Assembly: GCA_028352435.1 (NCBI GenBank)
Contig: JAOMMB010000008.1
Span: 1-34,510, forward strand
Length of the DNA stretch: 34,510 nt
Source: Candidatus Thioglobus sp.
GTDB taxonomy: Bacteria > Pseudomonadota > Gammaproteobacteria > PS1 > Pseudothioglobaceae
Direction of reading: 5' to 3'
Below, in pieces: positions 18,370 to 27,358 of the stretch. The stretch's first letter is position 1; every line of letters starts with the position of its first letter. The notes below the pieces were generated by a model, which saw nothing but the letters and a program-made list of their open reading frames with translations, made no database searches and was not told the origin of the DNA. A program made the position numbers and the translations under genes.

Positions 18370-19728
18370 TTATTTTTTAACGGGTCTTTTCCAGTTTGAG
18401 AAGAGTCGTTGCTTTGCCCTGCTTAAGCTAAGTTGTTCATCAGGTGCATCTGTTGTGATGGTAGACCCTGCGCCAATAGTAGCATTTTTGCCAACACTAA
18501 CAGGTGCCACCAGCTGTGAATCAGAGCCAATGAATGCGCCATCACCAATAACAGTTTGATGCTTATTAGCGCCATCATAATTACAAGTAATTACACCTGC
18601 ACCAATATTAACATCAGCCCCTAGGATAGCGTCACCAACATAGCTAAGATGTGAAATTTTTGAACCCTTGCCAACAGTAGATTTTTTGACTTCTACAAAA
18701 TTGCCAATTTTGGCATTTTCACCAATATTAGTTTGAGGGCGAACTCTGGCAAATGGACCAATCAAAGCGCCATTACCGACCACAGCATCCTCAATAACAG
18801 AGTTTGCCAAGATAGAAACGTTATCGCCGATTTTTGAGTTTTTTATACAACAATTTGGTGCAATTGTTGTATTGTTTCCTAGTGCTACTACTCCTTCAAT
18901 TAGGGTGTTGAAGTCAATTTCGCAATCTGTTCCAAAGCTTAAGTCACCTCGACAATCAAAGCGTGATGGATCTTTTAAACTTAAACCGAGTTGCATGTAT
19001 TGAGTGGCTTTGCGATGTTGAAAGATACGCTCTAGTTGCGCTAGTTGAGTTTTATCATTAACGCCCGCTACCTCGAATTCATCTGCAGTAACAACAGAGG
19101 CAACGGTTTTTTGATCGCTCGTGGCTGATTCAATAATATCGGTTAGATACAATTCGCCTTGGGCATTGTTGGTATTAAGGCCAGCTAGGTACTTCTTGAG
19201 TAATTTGGTTTGCACAGCCATGATGCCAGTATTGACTTCACAAATTTTAAGCTGTTCATCGCTTGCATCTTTTTGCTCAACAATGGCCTGAATGGCGTTG
19301 TTATTGCGAATAATGCGCCCATAACCCATAGGATCTTTTAAGACAACCGATAAAAGGGCAATGTCTGATACTTTAGAGGCATTGATCAACTGATCTAGTG
19401 TTGCGCGCTGAATAAGAGGCACATCGCCATAAAGAATCAGCGATATTGAATCATCCTCAATATGCGGCGTTGCTTGTTGTACTGCATGGCCAGTGCCTAG
19501 TTGCTCTGTTTGTTCAACCCAATTAATCGTGTCGTCATTAATGACTTGTTTAACTTGATCGCCACCAAAACCATAAACCACATGAACTTGTTGACTGATT
19601 AATTTGGCTTGTTCAAGGACGTGATCTAACAGCGTTTTGTCTGAAAGTGTTTGCAAGACTTTAGGCTTTGATGAGTTCATGCGCGTGCCTTTACCCGCTG
19701 CAAGAATAATAGTGTGAATGTTGTTCAT
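18370..19728 (-). CDS. glmU: Bifunctional GlmU: GlcNAc-1-P uridyltransferase and GlcN-1-P acetyltransferase
   Basis: Makes UDP-N-acetylglucosamine for peptidoglycan and lipid A in two steps. It has 452 residues. The N-terminal nucleotidyltransferase domain (about 1-228) starts IILAAGKGTRMNSSKPKVLQ and has LILYGDVPLI and ELYLTDII. The C-terminal left-handed beta-helix (about 250-452) has hexapeptide repeats such as IGDNVSILANSVIEDAVVG, and the acetyl-transfer region is HLSYVGDAILGADVNIGAG. In many gammaproteobacteria glmU follows atpC; here it lies some 17 kb away and is linked to an exported unknown protein and an MFS transporter. Confidence 0.97.
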   Translation of the reverse strand: MNNIHTIILAAGKGTRMNSSKPKVLQTLSDKTLLDHVLEQAKLISQQVHVVYGFGGDQVKQVINDDTINWVEQTEQLGTGHAVQQATPHIEDDSISLILYGDVPLIQRATLDQLINASKVSDIALLSVVLKDPMGYGRIIRNNNAIQAIVEQKDASDEQLKICEVNTGIMAVQTKLLKKYLAGLNTNNAQGELYLTDIIESATSDQKTVASVVTADEFEVAGVNDKTQLAQLERIFQHRKATQYMQLGLSLKDPSRFDCRGDLSFGTDCEIDFNTLIEGVVALGNNTTIAPNCCIKNSKIGDNVSILANSVIEDAVVGNGALIGPFARVRPQTNIGENAKIGNFVEVKKSTVGKGSKISHLSYVGDAILGADVNIGAGVITCNYDGANKHQTVIGDGAFIGSDSQLVAPVSVGKNATIGAGSTITTDAPDEQLSLSRAKQRLFSNWKRPVKK

Positions 19729-20388
19729 TTAAAAGTCTTCAACAATAGGGTTTTGGTCGAGGTAGCTTTCGGTAATACCCGGAACAATAAAACTGATGAT
19801 AGCAACTACCTGCCCATCTTTACGTCCGACACTATAAGTGGCGGCACGCATCTGGATAGGGGCATTTTTAAAAATATCAGAAAAATTATGAGATTTTCTA
19901 GATTGAGCTGAAAACTCTTCTTTGCTAATGAAGGTATATTTAATATTATAGTTTTGATACGCTTCATTCTCAAAATCTGCAATCATTTTGGTAAATTCAT
20001 CTTTATTAAAAGTATTGGCACTCACCTCTAATATGTCGAATTTTTCCTTACCATCTTGAATTAAAACTAGGTCAAACTGTGTCTTTAGCACATGAAACAT
20101 TTTTTTAACTTTACTAACATCGCTCAGAGGCAGCATTAATACCGTAGAAACTAAGCGATCATTAAGAAAACGAAATGCCAGCTCAGCCTCTTCTCCTGCT
20201 AAAGAATGATTTTTTAAGCATAAGGTACCTTGTTCATATCTGGCAGAGCAGTCTTCTAAGGTATGAGCCTTTTGTAAAAAAACCTTGGGCATACCAACGA
20301 CATATTGCTTATATAGTTGAATTTGTTCGCCGGCAAAACTAGGTGTACTGAGCAGAGGTAACAAAATTAATAGTAGAATGCGCTTCAT
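19729..20388 (-). CDS. Exported hypothetical protein upstream of glmU
   Basis: A 219-residue protein with a clear signal peptide (MKRILLLILLPLLSTPSFA, cut before Gly20), so it is probably periplasmic. The mature part is about 200 residues with mixed strand and helix and two cysteines close together (EDCSARYEQGTLCLKN, about residues 48-57) that could form a disulfide. No lipobox and no further membrane segment is seen. I do not recognise a family. Its stop is immediately followed by the glmU ATG, so the two are co-transcribed. It diverges from ccoI across a 71-base gap. Confidence 0.75.
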   Translation of the reverse strand: MKRILLLILLPLLSTPSFAGEQIQLYKQYVVGMPKVFLQKAHTLEDCSARYEQGTLCLKNHSLAGEEAELAFRFLNDRLVSTVLMLPLSDVSKVKKMFHVLKTQFDLVLIQDGKEKFDILEVSANTFNKDEFTKMIADFENEAYQNYNIKYTFISKEEFSAQSRKSHNFSDIFKNAPIQMRAATYSVGRKDGQVVAIISFIVPGITESYLDQNPIVEDF

Positions 20389-20417
20389 AAGGAAAAATCG
20401 TTTTAATTTGGCTCATA

Positions 20418-20446
20418 TTGTAAACGCATAAGTCTTTAAATACAAT
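20418..20446 (+). promoter_or_regulatory. Candidate sigma-70 promoter of ccoI
   Basis: TTGTAA (20418-20423) and TACAAT (20441-20446) are separated by exactly 17 bases. The predicted start of transcription is about 7 bases before the ATG at 20460, which leaves no room for a ribosome binding site; none is visible. No FNR-type palindrome (TTGAT-N4-ATCAA) is seen in the 71-base gap. Confidence 0.5.
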
Positions 20447-20459
20447 AAAATTAGTCTGT

Positions 20460-22874
20460 ATGAGCAACTCTTGTTTTCACTGCGGATTAGAAGTTACCAG
20501 TCGTAATCGCATTCAGTCAAATATTGATAAGATACCCCAGGATTTTTGCTGTGTTGGGTGTGCAAGTGTTTGCCAAACGATTCATCAAAGTGGGCTTGGT
20601 GCTTTTTATGAGCAACAAACTAGCTCGGTGCTTCCAGCGGTGGTACTCGAGTATCCACTTGAGTTTTATGATGCACAGGCATTCCAACAGCCTTTTTTAG
20701 AGTCAGCACCATCTGGTGGGAAAATTATTACCTTAATTAGCGACACGATTCATTGCGCTGCTTGCGTATGGCTAATAGAAAGAGCAATTGGATCATTAGA
20801 GGGGGTGAATTGGGTTCGTGCAAATTTAACCAATAAACGCATTCGCCTAAGCTGGAATGAAAGCGAAATACAGCTGTCTAAAATCATGCAACGTTTGGCA
20901 GGCTTGGGTTATAGCGCCATGCCGTATGAGCAAAATATAGCCGAGAAAATTGCTAATAAGGCTAATAAGGCCATGCTTTACAAGATGGGGTTTGCTGCTT
21001 TTACAATGATGAACTTATTGTGGATTTCAATCGCTATGTATACCGGTGCTAGTGATGGTAAGTATTATCAATATTTCCAGTGGCTAGGATTTGCTTTGGC
21101 AACACCTACCTTATTTTATTCTGGATTTGGATTTCTAAAAAGTGCTTATAGTGGCCTTAGAAATGGCTTGATAAACATGGATGTGCCGATTAGTATTGGC
21201 GCCCTCACCACCTATTTTTATTCTGTTTATGTTCTGCTCGGCTACTCTGTTAAAGGTGAGGTGTACTTTGATACGGTGGTGAATTTTATTTTTGTTATTT
21301 TAATCGGACGCTATTTAGAAGGCTCGGCCAAAAAAGCTTCTATTTCAGCCTCTAGCTCTTTACAGCAGTTGCAACCCAAAGTAGCTTTAGTGATTAAAGG
21401 TAAGGATGAAATCATCACCCCAGTAGGCGCGATTAATATTAATGATCAAGTGTTGATTAGACCGGGCGAGCGTATTCCAGTCGATGGATACGTACTTTCG
21501 GGCGAGAGTGATGCAGATGAATCCTTACTAAGTGGCGAGTCTAGGTTGGTGATAAAAACACCAGGTGATGAGGTTTTTGCTGGCTCAGTTAATGGCCAGG
21601 GAGCGCTGGATATTTCAGTTACTAAAACGCTCAAGCAATCAGTTTTGGGCAAAATCGTCAGTCTGGTTGAAAACACCCAGCATAGCAAAAACTCTGTGGT
21701 TTGTAGTATTGATAGAATCATCCCATATTTTGTTGGTGTGACAATATTTCTCGCTCTCGCTACTTTTGTTTATTGGTATCCGCAAGATTTTGATTTAGCC
21801 TTGTTAAGTGCCACTAGTGTACTTATTATTACCTGTCCTTGTGCATTTGGACTGGCTACACCAATGAGTATCGCGGTAGCAAGCAGCGTCGCTATTAAAG
21901 AAAAAATGCTCATTAAAAATAGTGACACGCTGGAAGTGTTAAATAAAGTTGATTGGGTGGTATTTGATAAAACCGGCACACTAACTTCGGGCGAGTTTAG
22001 GGTTGAGAAGATCGTAAGCACTTCTTCTCAAGATCAGCATGAAAAAATAGCTTTGATACAGCTAATGGCGAGTATTGAAAAGTATTCAGAGCATCCGCTG
22101 GCACAAGCTATTGTGAATGAAAATCATGATGAACTGCTCAGCGTTACAGGCTTTAAAGCTACACCAGGCCAAGGTGTTAGTGCAACCATTGATCAAAAAA
22201 TAATTAAAGTGGGCAGGTTGTCATTTATAGACATTGATCATCGAGTGGATGCTGATATGCTTAAAGAATCTCAACAAATAGAGTTAGAGGGGTCAAGCTG
22301 TATTTGGTGTTCAAGCCAAGATAAGGTTCTAGGGTTTGTTGCCTTATCTGACCAAATAAAAAAAGATGCAAAGGCCACAATCGCTCAATTGCTTAATCTA
22401 GGTAAAAAAGTTAGTATTTTGAGTGGTGATAGCCAAGTAGTGACTCAAAAAGTTGCCAATTATTTAGGCATTGAGCATGTAGTCGCCCAAGCATTGCCAG
22501 AGGATAAGGCGAATTATATTAAGCAATTGCAACGCCATCATTGTGTACTTATGATTGGTGATGGAGTAAATGACGCACCGGCATTGGTACAGGCTGACAC
22601 TAGCATGGCGATTGGCTCTGGTAGCGATGTGTCCGTTAATCATGCCGATGTCGTATTGTTAAAATCGACATTATCACCAATTTTAGCCATGATTAATTTG
22701 TCTAAACGCACCAGTCAAACCATCAAACAAAATATTACTTTTGCATTGTTATACAATACGCTGATGGTGCCATTAGCAATGATGGCAAAGGTTACACCGC
22801 TGTTTGCCGCCATTGTAATGCCGATTAGTTCACTCATCGTCATTGGCAATGCAGCCCGACTTCGAAATAAATAA
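20460..22874 (+). CDS. ccoI: Copper-transporting P1B-type ATPase, CcoI/FixI type
   Basis: Inner-membrane copper pump; the CcoI/FixI branch is needed for copper supply to cbb3-type cytochrome oxidase. It has 804 residues. The N-terminal cysteine-rich domain of this branch is present (CFHCGLEV at residues 5-12, FCCVGCASVC at 29-38), which also fixes the start. A heavy-metal domain has Cys99-Ala-Ala-Cys102 (HCAACVWLIERA). The transmembrane metal site is Cys459-Pro-Cys461, the phosphorylated Asp is Asp503 in DKTGTLTSGE, and the ATP hinge is MIGDGVNDAPALVQAD. The gene is solitary: ccoNOPQ, ccoG, ccoH and ccoS are not beside it. A general CopA exporter is the alternative, but the N terminus favours CcoI. 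Confidence 0.88.
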   Translation: MSNSCFHCGLEVTSRNRIQSNIDKIPQDFCCVGCASVCQTIHQSGLGAFYEQQTSSVLPAVVLEYPLEFYDAQAFQQPFLESAPSGGKIITLISDTIHCAACVWLIERAIGSLEGVNWVRANLTNKRIRLSWNESEIQLSKIMQRLAGLGYSAMPYEQNIAEKIANKANKAMLYKMGFAAFTMMNLLWISIAMYTGASDGKYYQYFQWLGFALATPTLFYSGFGFLKSAYSGLRNGLINMDVPISIGALTTYFYSVYVLLGYSVKGEVYFDTVVNFIFVILIGRYLEGSAKKASISASSSLQQLQPKVALVIKGKDEIITPVGAININDQVLIRPGERIPVDGYVLSGESDADESLLSGESRLVIKTPGDEVFAGSVNGQGALDISVTKTLKQSVLGKIVSLVENTQHSKNSVVCSIDRIIPYFVGVTIFLALATFVYWYPQDFDLALLSATSVLIITCPCAFGLATPMSIAVASSVAIKEKMLIKNSDTLEVLNKVDWVVFDKTGTLTSGEFRVEKIVSTSSQDQHEKIALIQLMASIEKYSEHPLAQAIVNENHDELLSVTGFKATPGQGVSATIDQKIIKVGRLSFIDIDHRVDADMLKESQQIELEGSSCIWCSSQDKVLGFVALSDQIKKDAKATIAQLLNLGKKVSILSGDSQVVTQKVANYLGIEHVVAQALPEDKANYIKQLQRHHCVLMIGDGVNDAPALVQADTSMAIGSGSDVSVNHADVVLLKSTLSPILAMINLSKRTSQTIKQNITFALLYNTLMVPLAMMAKVTPLFAAIVMPISSLIVIGNAARLRNK

Positions 22875-22916
22875 AACAAACTGATAAAAAATAAAGCGAC
22901 GTAGGTGCAAATAGTA

Positions 22917-22922
22917 TATAAT
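22917..22922 (+). promoter_or_regulatory. -10 box for rpmE
   Basis: TATAAT stands 35 bases before the rpmE ATG, in the 83-base gap after ccoI. The -35 region at the proper distance (AAGCGA) is weak. Confidence 0.45.
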
Positions 22923-22957
22923 TTGCTCTCTTTTAAGATTTAAACCTTATTACAAAC

Positions 22958-23170
22958 ATGAAAACAGATATTCATCCTAATTACGACACCGTTAAAGTAG
23001 TTTGCTCGTGCGGTAACACATTCGATACTCGTTCAACGATAGGCAAAGAAGAGCTACATTTAGATGTGTGTTCAAGCTGTCATCCTTTTTACACAGGTAA
23101 GCAAAAAATTACAGATAGTGCTGGCCGTGTTGAGAAATTCAAATCACGTTTTGGTGCATTCAAAAGATAA
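22958..23170 (+). CDS. rpmE: 50S ribosomal protein L31, zinc-binding form
   Basis: Large-subunit ribosomal protein L31. It has 70 residues, the usual length. The zinc ligands are complete: Cys16 and Cys18 (VVCSCGNTF) with Cys38 and Cys41 ([14 protein letters not shown]). This is the C+ form used when zinc is available; the C- paralog rpmE2 is not in the window. It has its own -10 box upstream and a strong terminator 20 bases after its stop, so it is probably a single-gene unit. Confidence 0.97.
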   Translation: MKTDIHPNYDTVKVVCSCGNTFDTRSTIGKEELHLDVCSSCHPFYTGKQKITDSAGRVEKFKSRFGAFKR

Positions 23171-23190
23171 ACCGAATCGATTTAAAGAAA

Positions 23191-23215
23191 AAGCCACATT
23201 TATGTGGCTTTTTTT
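23191..23215 (+). terminator. Intrinsic terminator after rpmE
   Basis: AAGCCACA (23191-23198), loop TTTA and TGTGGCTT (23203-23210) form an eight-base-pair stem, followed by an unbroken run of T to 23215 and preceded by an A-rich stretch. Confidence 0.9.
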
Positions 23216-23251
23216 ATGCCCGATTGGATAGGAAATATAACCAAATATCGT

Positions 23252-23257
23252 TATAAT
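23252..23257 (+). promoter_or_regulatory. -10 box for the hemE-trpA-accD transcript
   Basis: A perfect TATAAT between the rpmE terminator and hemE, 29 bases before the hemE ATG at 23287. A matching -35 is not clear; TTGGAT lies 22 bases upstream, which is too far for normal spacing. Confidence 0.45.
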
Positions 23258-23286
23258 TGTGGGATTCTTTTTTTATCCATGATTCT

Positions 23287-24321
23287 ATGTCATTTGATTA
23301 TCTTAACGCACTAGCAAAGAAGCCAACAACACGCACCCCAGTCTGGGTAATGCGTCAAGCGGGGCGCTACTTACCTGAATACCGTGCAACGCGAAAGCAA
23401 GCGGGCGACTTTATGAGTTTGTGTCGTAATCCAGAGCTTGCTTGTGAAGTAACCATGCAGCCTATGGATCGTTTCGATTTAGATGCGGCTATTTTATTCT
23501 CAGATATTCTTACTATTCCTGATGCTATGGGATTAGGGCTGTATTTTAGTGATGGAGAGGGGCCAAAATTCGAACGCCCTATCCAAACTTTGGCAGATAT
23601 TGAAGCCATCCCTTCAAACGTTAACAACGATTTAACTTATGTTTTTGATGCGGTTTCTACTATTAAATCTGCTTTAGGTGCGCGCGCACCACTCATCGGA
23701 TTTACCGGAAGTCCATGGACTTTAGCGACTTACATGATTGAAGGCGGTAGTAGTAAAACATTTGCTAAAACCAAAGCCATGCTTTTTAACGAGCCGAAAA
23801 TGCTACACTTACTATTAGATAAATTAGCCGACAGCGTGATTGCCTATTTAGACCAGCAAGTCCAAAGTGGCGCAGATAGTTTGATGGTGTTTGACACTTG
23901 GGGCGGCGTTTTATCGAGACAAAATTACTTAGATTTTTCGCTAAGCTATATGCAAAAAATTGTGAACGGCGTCAAGGCGAAACACCCAAATACACCGATT
24001 ACTTTATTTAGTAAAAATGGCGGCAAACACTTAAATGAAATTGCTGCAACAGGTTGTGATGGTGTAGGCATTGACTGGACAGTAGAGCTAGGCGAAGTAC
24101 AAAGCAAAATTGGCGATAAGGTAGCCATCCAGGGTAATTTAGACCCCGCTGTGATGTACGCAACCCCCGAGATTATTAGAGCAGAAGTTAAGAAAGTGTT
24201 AAGCCAGTTTAAGGGCGATACTGGACATATCTTTAATCTTGGTCATGGCATAACGCCTGATGTTAACCCTGAAAATATGGCTGTGCTGGTTGATAGTGTT
24301 CACGAGTTCAGCGCAAAATAA
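23287..24321 (+). CDS. hemE: Uroporphyrinogen decarboxylase
   Basis: Cytoplasmic haem-pathway enzyme that removes four carboxyl groups from uroporphyrinogen III to give coproporphyrinogen III. It has 344 residues from the ATG at 23287. A longer frame begins with GTG at 23257, but that codon lies in the predicted -10 box and the extra residues do not fit the family. The signature [16 protein letters not shown] is at the N terminus, with [12 protein letters not shown] and the [17 protein letters not shown] loop following. It is two bases from trpA and appears to lead the run hemE-trpA-accD-fkpB-ispH. Confidence 0.96.
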   Translation: MSFDYLNALAKKPTTRTPVWVMRQAGRYLPEYRATRKQAGDFMSLCRNPELACEVTMQPMDRFDLDAAILFSDILTIPDAMGLGLYFSDGEGPKFERPIQTLADIEAIPSNVNNDLTYVFDAVSTIKSALGARAPLIGFTGSPWTLATYMIEGGSSKTFAKTKAMLFNEPKMLHLLLDKLADSVIAYLDQQVQSGADSLMVFDTWGGVLSRQNYLDFSLSYMQKIVNGVKAKHPNTPITLFSKNGGKHLNEIAATGCDGVGIDWTVELGEVQSKIGDKVAIQGNLDPAVMYATPEIIRAEVKKVLSQFKGDTGHIFNLGHGITPDVNPENMAVLVDSVHEFSAK

Positions 24322-24323
24322 TT

Positions 24324-25121
24324 ATGTCTAGACTATCTCAAGTATTTGCAAGCCTACCTAAAGAGCATAAAGCTTTTATTCCATTCATTACCGCAGGCGA
24401 TAGCGGCCTGGATAACACCTATGAGTTAATGTTAACTTTGGTTGATAATGGTGCAGATGTTATTGAGTTAGGTGTGCCGTTTTCTGATCCAATGGCAGAC
24501 GGTCCTATGATCGCAAAATCTCATCAGCGTTCCGTTGAAGCGGGTATTGGTTTAAAGGATGTTTTAACTTTAGTACAAAGATTTAGAGCAGTTAATAACA
24601 CTACAGCTATTGTACTAATGGGCTATCTTAATCCGATTGAAGTTTATGGTTACCAAGCTTTTGCCGCTGATGCAAGTCAAAGCGGTGTAGATGGTTTATT
24701 GGTAGTAGATATGCCGCCAGAAGAGGCGCATGATCTGAAACAAAGCCTTGATGCTAAAGAGGTTGATTTGATCTTCTTAGTAGCACCAACGACAACCGAT
24801 GAGCGTATTAAGTTTTTAGCAACCTTAGCCTCTGGCTTTATTTACTTTGTTTCGCTTAAAGGTGTCACCGGAGCAGGCCATCTTGATATCGATACTGTTA
24901 AGCAAAACCTCTCTAGAATTAGACGCTACATTGATTTACCTGTCGGCGTGGGTTTTGGTATTAAAGACGCACAAACTGCCAAAGCCATTTCTGATAATGC
25001 TGATGCTGTTATTGTTGGATCAGCATTGGTTGCATTTGTTGATCAATATGCTGACGATAAGACTAAAATGTTAGAAAGCGTTGGAAAGTTAGCAAACGAA
25101 ATTTCTTCCGCAATTAAATAA
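24324..25121 (+). CDS. trpA: Tryptophan synthase alpha subunit
   Basis: Cleaves indole-3-glycerol phosphate and channels indole to TrpB. It has 265 residues, one TIM barrel. The catalytic residues are Glu48 (DVIELGVPFSDP) and Asp59 (PMADGP), with the phosphate-binding region VGFGIKDAQTAKAI and VGSALV near the end. It starts two bases after hemE and is followed by accD after 19 bases. The trpA-accD pair is a common gammaproteobacterial neighbour set, but trpF and trpB, normally directly upstream, are about 9.9 kb away. Confidence 0.97.
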   Translation: MSRLSQVFASLPKEHKAFIPFITAGDSGLDNTYELMLTLVDNGADVIELGVPFSDPMADGPMIAKSHQRSVEAGIGLKDVLTLVQRFRAVNNTTAIVLMGYLNPIEVYGYQAFAADASQSGVDGLLVVDMPPEEAHDLKQSLDAKEVDLIFLVAPTTTDERIKFLATLASGFIYFVSLKGVTGAGHLDIDTVKQNLSRIRRYIDLPVGVGFGIKDAQTAKAISDNADAVIVGSALVAFVDQYADDKTKMLESVGKLANEISSAIK

Positions 25122-25140
25122 TTAAAACAAGGACTTAGAC

Positions 25141-25989
25141 ATGAGCTGGCTAGAAAAAATCTTACCCTCAATCACTAATGTTGTTAAAAAGAATATTCCT
25201 GAAGGGTTGTGGAGCAAATGCCCAAAATGTGACTCAACTATTTACACTGAGGAGTTACAAGAGGCGACGTATGTTTGTCCAAAGTGTGATTATCATATGC
25301 GTATTTCAGCCAGAGTTCGCATTGACAGCTTTTTGGACAAAGAAGGCCAAGAAGAAATTGCACCAAACTTAGTCGCTGTAGATCCGCTAAAGTTTAAAGA
25401 CCAAAAAAAATATAAAGATCGTTATTTGCAAGCACAAAAAGACACTAACGAGAAAGATGCATTGGTAGTAAAAAAAGGTACTTTAAATGGTCTGCCTGTT
25501 ATCGTAGCCGCATTCGAATTTAAGTTTATGGGCGGCTCAATGGGTTCAGTTGTGGGCGAGAAATTTGTCCGAGCTGCCCAAGAAAGCATTAAAACCAAAG
25601 CACCTTTGATTTGTTTTTCTGCATCGGGCGGTGCACGAATGCAAGAGGGTTTGTTTTCACTTATGCAAATGAGCAAAACCTCTTTAATGGTTAAATTGCT
25701 AAGCAATCAAAAAATTCCTTTTATTTCTGTCCTGACTGACCCAACCATGGGCGGTGTTTCTGCTAGTTTCGCTATGTTAGGGGATGTTCATATCGCTGAG
25801 CCAAATGCTTTGATCGGTTTTGCCGGCCCTAGAGTGGTAGAGCAAACTGTGCGTGAAGAATTGCCTGAAGGTTTCCAACGTAGTGAGTTTTTACTGGAAA
25901 AAGGCGCCATTGATTTAATTGTTCACCGTCACGAATTACGCCAACAGGTGCACACATTATTAAGTGCTATGACATTTAATAATGGCTAA
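25141..25989 (+). CDS. accD: Acetyl-CoA carboxylase carboxyltransferase beta subunit
   Basis: With AccA it transfers the carboxyl group from biotin to acetyl-CoA, giving malonyl-CoA for fatty acid synthesis. It has 282 residues. The N-terminal zinc ribbon has Cys27, Cys30, Cys46 and Cys49 ([15 protein letters not shown]). The crotonase-fold core includes [52 protein letters not shown] and [15 protein letters not shown] ribosome binding site AAGGA lies upstream of the ATG. Its end overlaps the fkpB start by eight bases. folC, often next to accD, is absent. Confidence 0.97.
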   Translation: MSWLEKILPSITNVVKKNIPEGLWSKCPKCDSTIYTEELQEATYVCPKCDYHMRISARVRIDSFLDKEGQEEIAPNLVAVDPLKFKDQKKYKDRYLQAQKDTNEKDALVVKKGTLNGLPVIVAAFEFKFMGGSMGSVVGEKFVRAAQESIKTKAPLICFSASGGARMQEGLFSLMQMSKTSLMVKLLSNQKIPFISVLTDPTMGGVSASFAMLGDVHIAEPNALIGFAGPRVVEQTVREELPEGFQRSEFLLEKGAIDLIVHRHELRQQVHTLLSAMTFNNG

Positions 25990-26392
25990 TTACACGATTC
26001 ACTTCAAACTCAGCCATGCAAATGGTGCCTTAGTAGACGAGGCCTGGGACGAACCTTTAGTATTTGAAATGGGTGACGGCCAACTAGATCCTTGCTTAGA
26101 AAAATGCGTACTTGACTCCGAATTAGGCGAATTAAGAACCTTTCTGTTGGGCGCTTCTGAAGCCTTTGGTGATTCTTATGACGAAGCTTTTCAACTGATG
26201 TCTCGTGATGATTTTCCGCCAGATTTTAAATTTGAAATAGATGCAGCGGTTGAGTTTCAAACGCCTACAGGTGATGCCTATGTTGGCTGCATTGATCAAA
26301 TTGAAGATGAACAGGTTCGAGTCAATTTTAACCACCCATTAGCGGGTGCGGATGTGTCGTTCCAAGTCAAAATTCTTGATATAACCTCGTGA
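25982..26392 (+). CDS. fkpB: FKBP-type peptidyl-prolyl isomerase (FkpB/SlpA)
   Basis: A 136-residue FKBP-fold protein of the SlyD/SlpA group, with an inserted chaperone flap. It starts [19 protein letters not shown], with [22 protein letters not shown] and the C-terminal [19 protein letters not shown], all typical of the SlpA/SlyD family. Isomerase and chaperone activity is known for the family; the clients here are unknown. Its start lies within the end of accD and its stop overlaps the ispH GTG by four bases. The fkpB-ispH pair is conserved in gammaproteobacteria; lspA and ileS, usually upstream, are replaced here by trpA-accD. Confidence 0.9.
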   Translation: MANYTIHFKLSHANGALVDEAWDEPLVFEMGDGQLDPCLEKCVLDSELGELRTFLLGASEAFGDSYDEAFQLMSRDDFPPDFKFEIDAAVEFQTPTGDAYVGCIDQIEDEQVRVNFNHPLAGADVSFQVKILDITS

Positions 26393-27315
26393 AAATTTTA
26401 TTAGCAAATCCTCGTGGATTCTGCGCGGGTGTAGATCGAGCTATTGAAATCGTAGAGCGAGCCCTTAGCCTACACGGCAAGCCAGTTTATGTTCGTAACG
26501 AAGTTGTTCATAACAAATTTGTGGTGAATAATCTTAAAGCTAAGGGCGCTATTTTTGTTAAAGAAATTAACGAAGTGCCTGAGCAACAAGTGGTTATTTT
26601 CAGTGCACACGGTGTATCCCAACTAGTGCGCATGCAAGCTGATGATATTGGCGCCACTATTTATGATGCTACTTGTCCCTTAGTTACTAAAGTGCACAAG
26701 GAAGTGGCGCGTAAGCAAAGACAAAATCATCAGGTTATTTTAATTGGCCATAAAGGCCATCCAGAAGTTGAAGGTACTTTAGGCCAATCAAACGATGGAC
26801 AACAGGTGGTTTTAGTTGAAAATTCAGCAGATGTTGAACAGCTAACCATTGACAAAAATAGCGACATTTCCTACACCACGCAAACAACCTTGTCTGTTGA
26901 TGACACTCAGCACATTGTTAATCACTTAAAAGATAAATTTCCACACATTAGGTCACCCAAGAAAGATGATATTTGTTATGCCACACAAAACAGACAAGAC
27001 GCAGTTAAGACGCTTATGCAATCTGCTGATGTGCTTTTGGTGCTCGGGTCTAGAAATTCTTCTAATTCAAATCGCTTACGTGAGATCGCAGAAAAAATGA
27101 ATCTGCCTGCTTATTTAATTGATGGCGCCGATGAAATAAAAAGTGACTGGATAAAGGATGCCAATATTGTGGGTGTAACAGCCGGAGCCTCAGCGCCAGA
27201 AATTTTAGTACAAGAGGTGGTTAACTATTTGTATGATCATGGTGCGGATGAATTGCAAGAAGTCAGTGGCACTAAGGAAGATGTACATTTTTCAGTACCA
27301 GAAGAATTAAGATAA
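26389..27315 (+). CDS. ispH: 4-hydroxy-3-methylbut-2-enyl diphosphate reductase
   Basis: Last step of the MEP isoprenoid pathway: an iron-sulfur enzyme reducing HMBPP to IPP and DMAPP. It has 308 residues. The three cluster cysteines are Cys12 (PRGFCAGVDRAIE), Cys96 (DATCPLVTK) and Cys196 (DDICYATQNRQ). The catalytic Glu region EVVHNKFVV and the SRNSSNSNRL and TAGASAPEILVQEV motifs are present. The start is GTG at 26389 within the fkpB stop (GTGA). It ends the chain of overlapping genes. Confidence 0.97.
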   Translation: MKILLANPRGFCAGVDRAIEIVERALSLHGKPVYVRNEVVHNKFVVNNLKAKGAIFVKEINEVPEQQVVIFSAHGVSQLVRMQADDIGATIYDATCPLVTKVHKEVARKQRQNHQVILIGHKGHPEVEGTLGQSNDGQQVVLVENSADVEQLTIDKNSDISYTTQTTLSVDDTQHIVNHLKDKFPHIRSPKKDDICYATQNRQDAVKTLMQSADVLLVLGSRNSSNSNRLREIAEKMNLPAYLIDGADEIKSDWIKDANIVGVTAGASAPEILVQEVVNYLYDHGADELQEVSGTKEDVHFSVPEELR

Positions 27316-27358
27316 TTAAACAGGGCCACGGCTCATATTAAAAATTCAGGAGAAAGAA

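Noticed and set aside
23257-23286. Longer hemE start at GTG 23257
   Set aside because: The GTG overlaps the end of the TATAAT box and the added residues lack homology.
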